From NCBI RefSeq assembly GCF_019084545.1, contig NZ_JAHREP010000018.1, positions 62,369-107,355 on the forward strand: a stretch of DNA of 44,987 bases, in the 5' to 3' direction. Both the position numbers and the translations under genes were made by a program. Under the pieces are notes generated by a model. That model worked only from the letters and a program-made list of their open reading frames with translations, searched no databases and was not told where the DNA came from. Within the stretch, counting starts at the first letter, position 1; every line of letters begins with the position of its first letter. This document shows, piece after piece, positions 19,097-29,312 of the stretch. The DNA is from Marinobacterium ramblicola. Lineage in GTDB: Bacteria; Pseudomonadota; Gammaproteobacteria; Pseudomonadales; Balneatricaceae.

Positions 19097-20197
19097 TTAC
19101 CTAAGTCTCAGTATAAGCGCTCCTCTGAGCTCTACATGCCCCTCCAGCTCCAAACGCATCAACTCCTGCTGCAAGAGAGCCGCCGGCATCGCCACCCGAC
19201 CGATCAGCTGGTCGAATCCGATGGGGTCATAGGGTATCTGCCCGAGCAATGGCTCCTCAGACTCATCGACCTCGACACCACTATCGTCGCAGGCCGGCGC
19301 GAGATAGGTACCGAGCAGTGGAGCAAGTTCGGCGAGAATGTCCTGGCTGGTTTCCACCAACTTGGCGCCCTCCCTGATCAGGCTATGACAGCCCTTGCTC
19401 AGGGGGTTATGGATCGATCCGGGCAGCGCAAACACCTCTCGCCCCTGCTCCAACGCCTGTCTCGCCGTAATCAGCGAACCGCTGCGCGGCGCCGCCTCGA
19501 CGACCAAAGTACCCACGCTCATGCCGCTGATGATGCGGTTGCGGCGGGGGAAGTTCTGCGGCAAGGGTGCTGTGCCGGGCGGATATTCGGATACCAGGGC
19601 TCCACCGGTCGCGATTATGCGCTCGGCAAGCCCCCTGTTGGCGGCCGGATAGCAGCGATCGAGGCCGGTGCCCAACACGGCCAGCGTCGGTCGCGGCAGT
19701 TCCACCGAGGCCTGATGGGCGGCAGCATCGATACCCCGGGCCAGTCCGCTGGTCACCACGAAGCCACCCGCGGCCAGATCCGCGGCGAATCGGTAGGCAT
19801 GATCGACACCGCCACGGCTGGCATGACGGCTGCCGACGATCGCCAGTTGTGGCAGCGACAGCAGATCGGCATCGCCCTTCAACCACAGCAAAATCGGCGG
19901 ATCCGATATCTGCCTGAGGAGGTCGGGGTAGAGAGGAGAGTCGATTGCCAACAACTGCCAGCCATGCTGGATGGCCTGAGCGTTGAGCTCATCGGCGCGG
20001 CGGTAGAGGGCTCCGCCGGTCTGATACTCGCGAATGGCGGCCAGGGTCTCAGACCGCAGTTTGAGAGCCTTGGCCAACGAAAGATTGGTGGTAAAAAGAT
20101 CTGGTGCTGCAATCCCGGCTGTACGCAACCGGCCCAGCGTCGCTGGGCCTATCCCTGGTAGCAGGGTTGCAGCGATCCACTCCCTTGGATCGCGCAT
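19097..20197 (-). CDS. dprA: DprA/Smf DNA-processing protein
   Basis: A 366-aa protein that binds incoming single-stranded DNA and loads RecA during natural transformation; it is retained in many species not known to be competent. An N-terminal SAM/HhH-like region (LLPGIGPATLGRL) is followed by the Rossmann-like core with AIVGSRHASRGG (about residues 118-129), SGLARGIDAAAH, GTGLDRCYPAANRGL and FPRRNRIISG. A winged-helix-like C-terminus (PYDPIGFDQLIGRVAMPAALL) matches the DprA domain order. It is co-directional with tsaC and the LysM gene. Confidence 0.94.
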   Translation of the reverse strand: MRDPREWIAATLLPGIGPATLGRLRTAGIAAPDLFTTNLSLAKALKLRSETLAAIREYQTGGALYRRADELNAQAIQHGWQLLAIDSPLYPDLLRQISDPPILLWLKGDADLLSLPQLAIVGSRHASRGGVDHAYRFAADLAAGGFVVTSGLARGIDAAAHQASVELPRPTLAVLGTGLDRCYPAANRGLAERIIATGGALVSEYPPGTAPLPQNFPRRNRIISGMSVGTLVVEAAPRSGSLITARQALEQGREVFALPGSIHNPLSKGCHSLIREGAKLVETSQDILAELAPLLGTYLAPACDDSGVEVDESEEPLLGQIPYDPIGFDQLIGRVAMPAALLQQELMRLELEGHVELRGALILRLR

Positions 20198-20227
20198 GCT
20201 TTAACTTCCTTAGGTACTGGCGGTCGT

Positions 20228-21268
20228 TCAGGGGCTCTGCAGACTATCGCCCACCGAGATCACGTTGGTGGCGCGCATGACGAGGCCGTAGCTAACCTTG
20301 TCAAACACCTTGAACACCATCAGGGTGCCGGCCTTCTCCGATGGCAGGGTGATCATCTCTTCGGTCACCGGGTCTTTCACCGTCTCACCCTTGTTGAAGA
20401 CCGCAAATACGTTGCCGACCTCCAACCCTTCACGGGCACCGACGTTCAAGGTAACGGCATCGAACTGGCCGATCTTGGCCACCCCGCCCAGCACATCCAT
20501 GATCACGGCGTTGTCGAGCTGCGGACCGGCTGACGGGTAGAAAACCGATTCGATACGGCTCTCGTCGTTCGGCACCACACGATCACGTACGCGCACCTCT
20601 TCGTTGGTGTCCAGCAGGTCCATGGTCAACACCTGCGAACCGCTGTCGCGCGCCGTAATGCGTCCATCGGCGACGCGGTACAGCTCGTAGCCGAGCAGTT
20701 CGTTGGTGAACGGATCGTTATAGGCCTTGGCCGGGCGATAGATCCCCTGCAGGGAAACGTCTTCAACCGGCTCCCCGCGGGCATACACGCGATCGCCGCT
20801 GCCGGCGATGATCCGCTCATTCTTGCCGCCGATAACGTAGGGCGCACGCTCCAGCAGATCCTGCTCCATGACGATGTTATCGTTCAGGAAACCGGCGATA
20901 TCCTTCAGCGGGATCGCCGGAATCGCCTGATCCAGCGGCGTCACCCGTGCCTGGGGGCTCAGCTTGCGTATGCCGCGCTTGAGACTCAGCCGAGGCTGAC
21001 CGTCCACCCAGGTCAGGTAGATGATATCCCCGGGATAGATCAGATGGGGGTTATCGATCTGCGGGTTCACGTACCACACGTCGGGCCAGAGCCAGGGGGA
21101 TTTCAGGAAGCGGCCGGAGATGTCCCAGAGCGTATCGCCTTTAACAACGACATACTCCGTCGGATGCCCCTCTGCCAATTCGATCCGGTCCTTACGGACC
21201 TCAGCCTGAGCCGGACTGCCCAACAGCAGAACTGCCGCGGTCAGCGTTGCGCAAAGCAATCGGTTCAT
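20228..21268 (-). CDS. LysM-domain envelope protein
   Basis: A 346-aa exported protein with a signal peptide (LCATLTAAVLLLGSPAQA, cleavage after about residue 22). A LysM domain follows (YVVVKGDTLWDISGRFL ... NPHLIYPGDIIYL, about residues 39-86) and should bind peptidoglycan. The remaining 260 residues have no motif I recognise. The gene always precedes dprA in this conserved chromosomal block and diverges from def. The function is unknown; a cell-wall role is inferred from the LysM domain. Confidence 0.88.
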   Translation of the reverse strand: MNRLLCATLTAAVLLLGSPAQAEVRKDRIELAEGHPTEYVVVKGDTLWDISGRFLKSPWLWPDVWYVNPQIDNPHLIYPGDIIYLTWVDGQPRLSLKRGIRKLSPQARVTPLDQAIPAIPLKDIAGFLNDNIVMEQDLLERAPYVIGGKNERIIAGSGDRVYARGEPVEDVSLQGIYRPAKAYNDPFTNELLGYELYRVADGRITARDSGSQVLTMDLLDTNEEVRVRDRVVPNDESRIESVFYPSAGPQLDNAVIMDVLGGVAKIGQFDAVTLNVGAREGLEVGNVFAVFNKGETVKDPVTEEMITLPSEKAGTLMVFKVFDKVSYGLVMRATNVISVGDSLQSP

Positions 21269-21360
21269 TTTCAGTTCCCTTGTAACGCAAACAACCTCCG
21301 CATCCCGGCCAGGTCGGCAGGTTCAAAGGCGTCTGAGCATGCATTAGACAACATTATCAG

Positions 21361-21366
21361 TATAAT
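21361..21366 (+). promoter_or_regulatory. Candidate -10 element for the def operon
   Basis: A perfect TATAAT lies 67 bp upstream of def in the divergent gap with the LysM gene. No good -35 hexamer is visible at 16-18 bp, so this is a weak prediction of the promoter for def-fmt-rsmB. Confidence 0.4.
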
Positions 21367-21432
21367 AGGACGCATCTTATCGTACTTTACTCCATCCGAC
21401 GCCCCCGTCGAACATCCGTTTAAGCAGATACT

Positions 21433-21948
21433 ATGTCCAAGCTCAAGATTCTTGAATTCCCAGATCCTCGACTGCGCACAATCGCCGAACCGGTGGATGT
21501 AGTCGATGAGGAGATTAAACAACTCATCGATGACATGTTCGAGACGATGTACGACGCACCGGGCATCGGCCTGGCAGCCACGCAGGTCAACGTCCACAAA
21601 AGGGTCGTTACCATCGACCTGTCGGAGGATAAATCGGAACCCCTGGCCTTGATCAACCCCGAATATACGGTACTGGACGACACACTTGAAGAGATGCAGG
21701 AGGGTTGTCTGTCGGTTCCGGGCTTTTTTGACAACGTCAACCGGCCGCAGAAGATCCAGGTCAGCTCTCTCGATCGCAACGGTGAAGCGCAGAACTTCGT
21801 TGCCGAGGGCCTGCTCGCGGTCTGTATCCAGCACGAGCTGGACCACCTGAACGGCAAGCTGTTCGTCGATTACCTCTCCGCCCTGAAGCGCAACCGCATC
21901 CGCGGCAAGCTGGAGAAGAAACACCGGCAGGAAGTCGTCAGCGGCTGA
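21433..21948 (+). CDS. def: Peptide deformylase
   Basis: Removes the N-formyl group from nascent proteins. The 171-aa metalloenzyme carries all three family motifs: GIGLAATQ (about residues 45-52), EGCLSVPG (about 90-97, metal-ligand Cys) and QHELDHLNG (about 134-142, two metal-ligand His and the catalytic Glu). The N-terminus [13 protein letters not shown] is typical. It precedes fmt, its functional counterpart in the formylation cycle. Confidence 0.97.
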   Translation: MSKLKILEFPDPRLRTIAEPVDVVDEEIKQLIDDMFETMYDAPGIGLAATQVNVHKRVVTIDLSEDKSEPLALINPEYTVLDDTLEEMQEGCLSVPGFFDNVNRPQKIQVSSLDRNGEAQNFVAEGLLAVCIQHELDHLNGKLFVDYLSALKRNRIRGKLEKKHRQEVVSG

Positions 21949-22000
21949 TCCTCAGCCGAGATACAAGCAGGAAAGCAGGTTTGCCCAGGCAAGCCTGTTC

Positions 22001-22054
22001 ATGTACAGGAAGTACAGTGTGCCGCGGGCGCATGGATGCGCAGGAGCGGCGATG
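22001..22054. repeat. Dispersed REP-like repeat, copy 1
   Basis: Begins ATGTACAGGAAGTACAG and contains the hairpin core GGGCGCATGGATGCGC followed by AGGAGCGGC. A second copy with about 80% identity and compensating changes in the hairpin (GTGCATGGATGCAC) lies at 31431-31484. The changes keep the stem paired, which is expected for a structured intergenic repeat. It lies in the def-fmt gap. Confidence 0.7.
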
Positions 22055-22077
22055 CACCCACTGGATAAGGTTGCCCC

Positions 22078-23025
22078 ATGACCAAGCGCCTGAAGATCAT
22101 CTTCGCCGGAACCCCCGAATTCGCCGCCGCCAGCCTCAAGGCCCTGTTGAGCACGGAACATGAGGTCGTCGCCGTCTACACCCAGCCCGACCGGCCCGCC
22201 GGAAGAGGGCGCAAGCTGACGCCCAGCCCGGTCAAGCAACTGGCACTGGAACACCAGATCGAGGTCTGCCAGCCGACATCGCTGCGCAACCCCGAGGCAC
22301 AGCAGCAGCTTGCCGCCTTCGGCGCCGACCTGATGATCGTTGTCGCCTATGGTCTGATCCTGCCGCAGGCGGTGCTGGACGCGCCGCGCCTGGGCTGCAT
22401 CAACGTCCATGCATCCCTGCTGCCGCGCTGGCGCGGCGCGGCGCCTATCCATCGTGCCCTGCTGGCCGGCGATACCGAAACCGGCATTACCATCATGCAG
22501 ATGGACGCCGGTCTCGATACCGGTGCCATGCTCAGTATTGCCCGCTGCCCGATCCTGGCCGACGACACCAGCGGCGCCCTGCACGACCGGCTCGCCGAAC
22601 TCGGTGCCCAGACCCTGGTTCAGACACTGGCCCCGCTCGCCGAAGGCACGCTGGAGCCGACAGCGCAGGATGACAGCCTGGCTTGCTATGCCGCCAAGCT
22701 GGAGAAGCAGGAGGGCAAGCTGGACTGGAGCCAACCCGCTGAGTGTCTGCAGCGCCAGGTGCGCGGCTTGAATCCCTGGCCTGTCGCCTACACTGAGATA
22801 AGTGGGCAGACGATTCGGGTTTGGGGGGCACGTACCGAGGCGGGCGCTGACGACCAGATGCCCGGCACGGTCGTGGCGCACAGCAGCGATGGCGTTGTGA
22901 TCTCGACCGGTCGCGACCGCCTGGTACTGACGCTGTTGCAGTTGCCCGGAGGCAAACCCACTCCGGTTTCGGCGCTATTGAACGCGCACCGGGAACGCTT
23001 CGCAATCGGCACACAACTGGGTTAA
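22078..23025 (+). CDS. fmt: Methionyl-tRNA formyltransferase
   Basis: Formylates initiator Met-tRNA using 10-formyl-THF. The product is 315 aa, the usual length. The catalytic domain has [12 protein letters not shown] at the N-terminus and the active-site segment [20 protein letters not shown] (Asn-His and the SLLP formyl-THF motif), with the conserved Asp in MDAGLDTG. The C-terminal OB-like domain (from about residue 205) has the [13 protein letters not shown] signature. It is followed by rsmB after 4 bp. Confidence 0.96.
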   Translation: MTKRLKIIFAGTPEFAAASLKALLSTEHEVVAVYTQPDRPAGRGRKLTPSPVKQLALEHQIEVCQPTSLRNPEAQQQLAAFGADLMIVVAYGLILPQAVLDAPRLGCINVHASLLPRWRGAAPIHRALLAGDTETGITIMQMDAGLDTGAMLSIARCPILADDTSGALHDRLAELGAQTLVQTLAPLAEGTLEPTAQDDSLACYAAKLEKQEGKLDWSQPAECLQRQVRGLNPWPVAYTEISGQTIRVWGARTEAGADDQMPGTVVAHSSDGVVISTGRDRLVLTLLQLPGGKPTPVSALLNAHRERFAIGTQLG

Positions 23026-23029
23026 TGCG

Positions 23030-24331
23030 ATGAATATCAGGGTACTGGCGGCACGCGTACTGGAACCACTGATCAACCACCGCGGCTCGCTCAAGTCGAC
23101 GCTACCGGAGGCACTGGTGCAGTGCCCGACACAGGACAGAGCACTGCTGCGCCAGCTGTGCTACGGCACCTTGCGCGATTTTTACCGGCTCAGCGCGATC
23201 GCCAACGCCCTGCTCAAACGCCCGCTGCAGGCGCAGGACCAGGATCTTCAAGCGCTGCTATTGGTTGGCTTGTACCAGCTGCGCAGCATGCGGATTCCGG
23301 CACACGCCGCGGTCAGTGAAACCGTCGAAGGCACGCGCGAACTGAACAAGGCGTGGGCAGGCAAACTGTTCAATGCCGTTCTGCGCCGCTACCAACGGGA
23401 GCAGGAGGAGATCGAGTCCTCGTTGGCGCAGGATGAGCAGTTCCAGTACAACCATCCGCTGTGGATGATCGACAAACTCCGTCACAACTGGCCCGATCAC
23501 TGGCAGTCGATACTGCAGGAGAACGACACACCAGGTCCTATGACACTTAGGGTTAATGAGCGCTCACTCACCAGGGAAGAGGCGATCAAAAAGCTCACGC
23601 AAAACCAGATCACAGTTACACCTGGACAGCATTCGCCACAAGCGCTCACGCTGGCTGAAGCGATCGATGTATCCAAGTTGCCGGGCTTCAGCCAGGGACT
23701 GCTCAGCGTACAGGACGAAGCGGCCCAGCTCGCCTGCATCCTGCTTGATGCCAAGCCCGGCCAGCGTGTGCTTGACGCCTGTGCCGCACCGGGAGGCAAG
23801 CTGTGTCACCTGTTGGAAACCCAGCCTTCGCTGTGCGAAGCGATTGCGGTGGAGATGGAGCCCTCGAGACTGGAGAAGGTGCGCGACAATCTGGAGCGGC
23901 TCAAGCTATCGCATGAATGCGTGCTCCATCTGGGCGATGCCAGTGCTCGTGACTGGTGGAACGGCACACCCTTTGACCGCATCCTGGTCGACGCCCCCTG
24001 CAGCGGCACGGGGGTTATCCGGCGAAATCCGGATATCAAGCTGCTGCGTCGCAACGAAGACATTCTAGGGCTGGCCAATCTGCAGCTGGGCATACTCGAC
24101 AATCTATGGCAGATGCTCGCACCCGGCGGTCGATTGGTCTATGCCACTTGCTCTGTATTCCCGCAAGAGAATGAGCGTATTGTGGAGCGCTTTGTTAAAC
24201 TCCACGCCGACGCCAAGTCGTTGCCTGTGCCTCTGACATGCGGCATCGAAAGGCCATACGGACGCCAGCTTTTCCCGGCAGCAGGGGAGCACGACGGTTT
24301 TTACTACGCCATTCTGACAAAGGATGCCTAG
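23030..24331 (+). CDS. rsmB: 16S rRNA (cytosine-967-C5)-methyltransferase
   Basis: A 433-aa SAM-dependent methyltransferase that modifies C967 of 16S rRNA. An N-terminal NusB-like RNA-binding domain (about residues 1-135) precedes the Rossmann methyltransferase domain, with motif I VLDACAAPGGK (about 244-254), motif IV VDAPCSGTGV (about 321-330) and the catalytic Cys motif YATCSVFPQENE (motif VI, about 366-377). It starts 4 bp after fmt in the same operon. Confidence 0.96.
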   Translation: MNIRVLAARVLEPLINHRGSLKSTLPEALVQCPTQDRALLRQLCYGTLRDFYRLSAIANALLKRPLQAQDQDLQALLLVGLYQLRSMRIPAHAAVSETVEGTRELNKAWAGKLFNAVLRRYQREQEEIESSLAQDEQFQYNHPLWMIDKLRHNWPDHWQSILQENDTPGPMTLRVNERSLTREEAIKKLTQNQITVTPGQHSPQALTLAEAIDVSKLPGFSQGLLSVQDEAAQLACILLDAKPGQRVLDACAAPGGKLCHLLETQPSLCEAIAVEMEPSRLEKVRDNLERLKLSHECVLHLGDASARDWWNGTPFDRILVDAPCSGTGVIRRNPDIKLLRRNEDILGLANLQLGILDNLWQMLAPGGRLVYATCSVFPQENERIVERFVKLHADAKSLPVPLTCGIERPYGRQLFPAAGEHDGFYYAILTKDA

Positions 24332-24365
24332 CGACTGCGACGGCACGCAACGACAGAGACCTTGA

Positions 24366-25742
24366 ATGAAGATCATTATATTGGGTGCAGGCCAGGTCGG
24401 GGGCTCTCTGGCCGACCACCTGGCCAACGAAGCCAACGACATCACCGTCGTTGACACGGACACCGGCCGACTGCGCGAGCTTCAGGACCGGCTCGATATA
24501 CGCACGGTAGAGGGCAAGGCCTCCTATCCCAGCGTGCTGGATCAGGCTGGCGCCCAGGATGCCGATATGTTGATCGCCGTGACCAACAGTGACGAGGTCA
24601 ATATGATCGCCTGTCAGGTCGCCCACACACTGTTCAATGTCCCCACCAAGATCGCCCGCGTTCGTGAGCACGATTATCTGCAGAAAGACAAGGCGATTTT
24701 CGACGTCAAGGCGATCCCGATCGACGTGCTGATCAGCCCGGAAGAACTGGTAACCATGCATATCAAGCGCATGATCCAGCACCCGGGGGCACTGCAGGTA
24801 CTCGATTTTGCCGGCGGCAAGGCACAGCTGGTTGCCGTACGCGCTTATTACGGCGGCCCGCTGGTCGGCCGCGAGATCGCCTACCTGCGCTCGCACATGC
24901 CCAAGGTCGACACCCGCGTGGCGGCCATCTTCCGCCAGGACCGGCCGATCATCCCGAAAGGGGATACCGTGATCGAAGCGGACGACGAGGTGTTTTTCAT
25001 CGCCGCTCAACGTGACATCCGCTCGGTGATGAGCGAACTGCGCAAACTCGATACCCCGTATAAGCGGATCATCATCGCCGGGGGCGGTAATATAGGTGCG
25101 CGCCTGGCCAGCACCATTGAAGGCCAGTTTCAGGTCAAGATCATCGAGCGCAACATCAACCGCTGCAACCAGCTGGCCCGCCATCTGGACAACACCATCG
25201 TTCTGCACGGCAGCGCGTCCGACCGTGAACTGCTGCTGGAGGAAAACATCGAGGATACCGATGTTTTTTGCGCACTGACCAACGACGACGAAGCCAATAT
25301 CATGGCCTCGATGTTGGCCAAACGGCTCGGCGCCCGTACCGTGATGACGCTGATCAACAACCCCGCTTATGTGGATCTGGTGCAGGGGGGCGTTATCGAT
25401 ATCGCCATTTCACCGCAGCAGACCACCATCGGCGCACTGCTGACCCATGTCCGCCGTGGCGACGTGGCAGCGGTGCACTCACTACGCCGCGGGGCCGCAG
25501 AGGCACTGGAAGCGGTTGCTCATGGCGATCCGCGCAGCTCCAAAGTGGTCGGCCGCACCATCGAGGAGATCGCGCTACCGCCGGGCACCACCATCGGCGC
25601 CATCGTGCGCGAGGATGAAGTACTGATCGCACACGACGATGTGGTAGTGGAGAACGGTGACCATGTCATCCTGTTCCTGGTCGACAATCGCCGTATTAAC
25701 GATGTGGAGCGGCTGTTCCAGGTCGGCCTGACCTTCTTCTAA
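24366..25742 (+). CDS. trkA: Trk potassium uptake system regulatory NAD-binding subunit
   Basis: A 458-aa peripheral membrane protein that gates the TrkH potassium channel. It contains two RCK modules: nucleotide-binding [10 protein letters not shown] (about residues 7-16) and a second Rossmann motif [11 protein letters not shown] (about 238-248), each followed by a TrkA-C ligand domain. This duplicated architecture is typical of proteobacterial TrkA. trkH follows 34 bp downstream. Confidence 0.96.
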   Translation: MKIIILGAGQVGGSLADHLANEANDITVVDTDTGRLRELQDRLDIRTVEGKASYPSVLDQAGAQDADMLIAVTNSDEVNMIACQVAHTLFNVPTKIARVREHDYLQKDKAIFDVKAIPIDVLISPEELVTMHIKRMIQHPGALQVLDFAGGKAQLVAVRAYYGGPLVGREIAYLRSHMPKVDTRVAAIFRQDRPIIPKGDTVIEADDEVFFIAAQRDIRSVMSELRKLDTPYKRIIIAGGGNIGARLASTIEGQFQVKIIERNINRCNQLARHLDNTIVLHGSASDRELLLEENIEDTDVFCALTNDDEANIMASMLAKRLGARTVMTLINNPAYVDLVQGGVIDIAISPQQTTIGALLTHVRRGDVAAVHSLRRGAAEALEAVAHGDPRSSKVVGRTIEEIALPPGTTIGAIVREDEVLIAHDDVVVENGDHVILFLVDNRRINDVERLFQVGLTFF

Positions 25743-25776
25743 CCCAGCTCATCGGCACCAACAACGGAAGTATACG

Positions 25777-27225
25777 ATGCATTTTACAGTGATACTGCGC
25801 ATCCTCGGGATTCTGCTGATGATCTTCAGCCTTACCCAGATCCCCCCGATGCTGGTATCGCTCTATTACAACGATGGCACCGTACATGCCTTTGCGATCG
25901 CATTTGCTATCACACTGATGATGGGTTTTATCATCTGGCTACCCGTATTTAACGTTCGCCAGGATCTGCGCACGCGAGATGGTTTCCTGATCACCGTGCT
26001 GTTCTGGAGCGTGTTGGCAGCGGCGGGTTCATTGCCGCTGCAGCTCTCTCAGTCTCCCAGCCTTAGCTTTACCGATGCCATCTTCGAGTCACTGTCCGGC
26101 CTCACTACCACTGGTGCTACGGTGATGACCGGCCTCGATACGCTGCCGAAATCGCTTCTGTACTACCGCCAACAGCTACAGTGGTTTGGTGGCATGGGCA
26201 TTATCGTATTGGCCGTGGCAATACTGCCGATGCTCGGCATCGGGGGTATGCAGCTCTATCGCGCCGAGACACCCGGCCCGGTCAAGGACTCCAAACTGAC
26301 CCCCCGCATCACCGAGACCGCCAAGGCGCTCTGGTACATCTATCTATCGCTGACCGTCGCCTGCGCCCTGGGTTATTGGGCCGCCGGCATGTCACTGTTC
26401 GACGCGATCGGACACAGCTTCTCCACCGTTGCCATTGGCGGATTCTCCACCCATGATGCAAGCATGGCCTACTTCGACAGCCCGCTGATCGAAGCGATCT
26501 GCATATTCTTCATGGCCGTATCCGGGATCAACTTCGGCCTCCACTTCTTCGCCTGGCGCCAGCGCACGCTGCTGCACTACCTGAAGGATCCGGAGTTCAA
26601 GTTCTACCTGGTGCTGCTGCTGGGTATTACCGCCTTCACCTTTATCTCGCTGGTTCTGACGGCCGCCTTCGATCCGCTCGACAGCCTGCGCAAGGCCAGC
26701 TTCATGGTGGTCTCCATTGCCACCACCACCGGGTTCACCACCTCAGACTTCTCCCACTGGCCCTCGATGCTGCCGTTCCTGCTGTTCGTGGCGGCGTTTG
26801 CCGGCGGCTGCGCAGGCTCCACCGGCGGCGGCATGAAGGTGATCAGGATACTGCTGATCCTGAAACAGGGGCACCGCGAGATTCTGCGCCTGATCCACCC
26901 CAACGCCATTATCCCGGTCAAGCTCGGCAAGCGGCCGATAGGGGATAACGTGCTGGAGGCGGTGTGGGGATTCTTCTCGGTCTATCTGATCGTGTTTGTG
27001 ATCATGCTGATTGGCCTGCTGGGAACAGGGCTGGACCAGGTGACCGCCTGGTCCGCGGTCGGCGCGACGTTGAACAACCTGGGTCCGGGCCTCGGCGGCG
27101 TGGCACTGCACTACGGCGATCTGAATGACTCGGCGAAATGGATCCTCTGCCTGGCGATGCTGCTGGGCCGTCTTGAGGTATTCACGCTGCTGGTGCTGCT
27201 CTCGCCAGCCTTCTGGCGCCGCTAG
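25777..27225 (+). CDS. trkH: Trk potassium transporter membrane subunit
   Basis: A 482-aa inner-membrane K+ channel/transporter. Four pore-loop (P-loop) repeats are visible, with selectivity-filter sequences TTTGATV, AIGGFST, TTTGFTTSD and LNNLGPG. The gating loop GCAGSTGGGMKVIR after the third repeat is the family's conserved insertion. It forms an operon with trkA and together they import potassium, for example during osmotic adjustment. Confidence 0.96.
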   Translation: MHFTVILRILGILLMIFSLTQIPPMLVSLYYNDGTVHAFAIAFAITLMMGFIIWLPVFNVRQDLRTRDGFLITVLFWSVLAAAGSLPLQLSQSPSLSFTDAIFESLSGLTTTGATVMTGLDTLPKSLLYYRQQLQWFGGMGIIVLAVAILPMLGIGGMQLYRAETPGPVKDSKLTPRITETAKALWYIYLSLTVACALGYWAAGMSLFDAIGHSFSTVAIGGFSTHDASMAYFDSPLIEAICIFFMAVSGINFGLHFFAWRQRTLLHYLKDPEFKFYLVLLLGITAFTFISLVLTAAFDPLDSLRKASFMVVSIATTTGFTTSDFSHWPSMLPFLLFVAAFAGGCAGSTGGGMKVIRILLILKQGHREILRLIHPNAIIPVKLGKRPIGDNVLEAVWGFFSVYLIVFVIMLIGLLGTGLDQVTAWSAVGATLNNLGPGLGGVALHYGDLNDSAKWILCLAMLLGRLEVFTLLVLLSPAFWRR

Positions 27226-27244
27226 TGTTCGCCTGCCTGGATGT

Positions 27245-28186
27245 TTAATGCTTACGCGAGTAAGGCCCTCGCGAGCGGTCTTCGCGGGTATTGAAACGCT
27301 TGTATTCCCACTGGTATTGCGCAGGACACTCATCGACGCAGCGCTCGATGCTCGCATTCATTGCCCGGGCTGCCGTCAACAGATCCTTGCTCCCGACCTC
27401 GGGGTCCGCCGGTGAAAAGCGCAGCTCGAAACCCTCACCCTTATCCAAACGCATTCCGTAACCGCAGAACACCCGGACACCGGTTTGCGCCGCCAGTTGG
27501 GGTAGCAGCTTCATCGTCAGCGCGGGCTCGCCGTAAAACGGCACATAAACGCCGCCGCTACGTTCGGGCTCCTGATCGGGCAGGATGCCGACGATTCCGC
27601 CCTTACGCAGCGCCTTGATCACCATCCGCACCCCTTTGGCATCGGCCGGCGCCATTCGAGATCCCAAACGCGCCCGGCGTTTCAGAATCAGGTTATCCAG
27701 CAGCTTCTGTTTGGGCGGTTTATACATCGCGGTGACGGGATAGTGCTGCGACAGATAGAGATTCATCACCTCCCAATTCCCCAGGTGGGGCGCGATCAGC
27801 AGTATGCCTCTACCCGCGTTCAACTCCTCTTCGATCAGCTCTACGCCCGTTACGCGGCGTACCTTTTTCAACACCCGCTTCGGGGACCAGAACCAGGACA
27901 GCCCCATCTCGGCAAGAGAACAGCCGGTCTGTTCCAGGCTCTCACGAATCAATGTTTCACGTGAAACCTCGCTGAGCTCGGGAAAACAGATCCCGATATT
28001 GATACGCGTAACATTATGCAGCTGACTGCTTTCACCCTTGACATAGACTCTGCGCCCCAGGGCACGTCCCAACCACTGGGCCCAGCCAAGCGGCAAAATG
28101 GATATCATGGCCATTGCGAGGATGGCGGGCAGAACTTTGAGCTCCTTCAAGACAGCACCACATCCAGTATTAACGTTTGGCGGCAT
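27245..28186 (-). CDS. LpxL/HtrB-type lipid A acyltransferase family protein
   Basis: About 313 aa. An N-terminal membrane anchor (ILAMAMISILPLGWAQWLGRALG) is followed by the acyltransferase catalytic motif APHLGNWE (HX4E) and the later ILPDQEPERSGGVYVPFYG segment, typical of Kdo-lipid A lauroyl/myristoyl transferases and related lysophospholipid acyltransferases. It probably adds secondary acyl chains to lipid A; the acyl donor and position are unknown. I used the ATG at 28186, with GGGGG eight bases upstream; an upstream ATG at 28240 seems too long. A parS-type palindrome lies inside the coding sequence. Confidence 0.86.
   Translation of the reverse strand: MPPNVNTGCGAVLKELKVLPAILAMAMISILPLGWAQWLGRALGRRVYVKGESSQLHNVTRINIGICFPELSEVSRETLIRESLEQTGCSLAEMGLSWFWSPKRVLKKVRRVTGVELIEEELNAGRGILLIAPHLGNWEVMNLYLSQHYPVTAMYKPPKQKLLDNLILKRRARLGSRMAPADAKGVRMVIKALRKGGIVGILPDQEPERSGGVYVPFYGEPALTMKLLPQLAAQTGVRVFCGYGMRLDKGEGFELRFSPADPEVGSKDLLTAARAMNASIERCVDECPAQYQWEYKRFNTREDRSRGPYSRKH
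27953..27968. other. parS site (ParB binding), copy 1, inside the acyltransferase gene
   Basis: TGTTTCACGTGAAACC contains the perfect 14-bp palindrome GTTTCACGTGAAAC, identical to the core of the universal chromosomal parS consensus bound by ParB. It lies within an open reading frame, as many chromosomal parS sites do. Confidence 0.9.
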
Positions 28187-28301
28187 TATAAACCCCCAGA
28201 GTGAGCTGCCAAGCACAAACAGGACCACCCACCAAACCATTCTCTCCGGGAATTCCAGCCGTTATGGCACCCGATGGAACCACTAAACAGCGCCAATCAT
28301 G

Positions 28302-28307
28302 TATAAT
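28302..28307 (+). promoter_or_regulatory. Candidate -10 element for glyQS
   Basis: TATAAT lies 36 bp before the chosen glyQ start; a clear -35 is not visible. If real, it excludes the in-frame ATG at 28299 as the glyQ start because the promoter overlaps it. Confidence 0.4.
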
Positions 28308-28337
28308 TCGGGCCTTATTTTGTCCACTTCGAATTCA

Positions 28338-29311
<974 letters not shown>

Positions 29312-29312
<1 letters not shown>

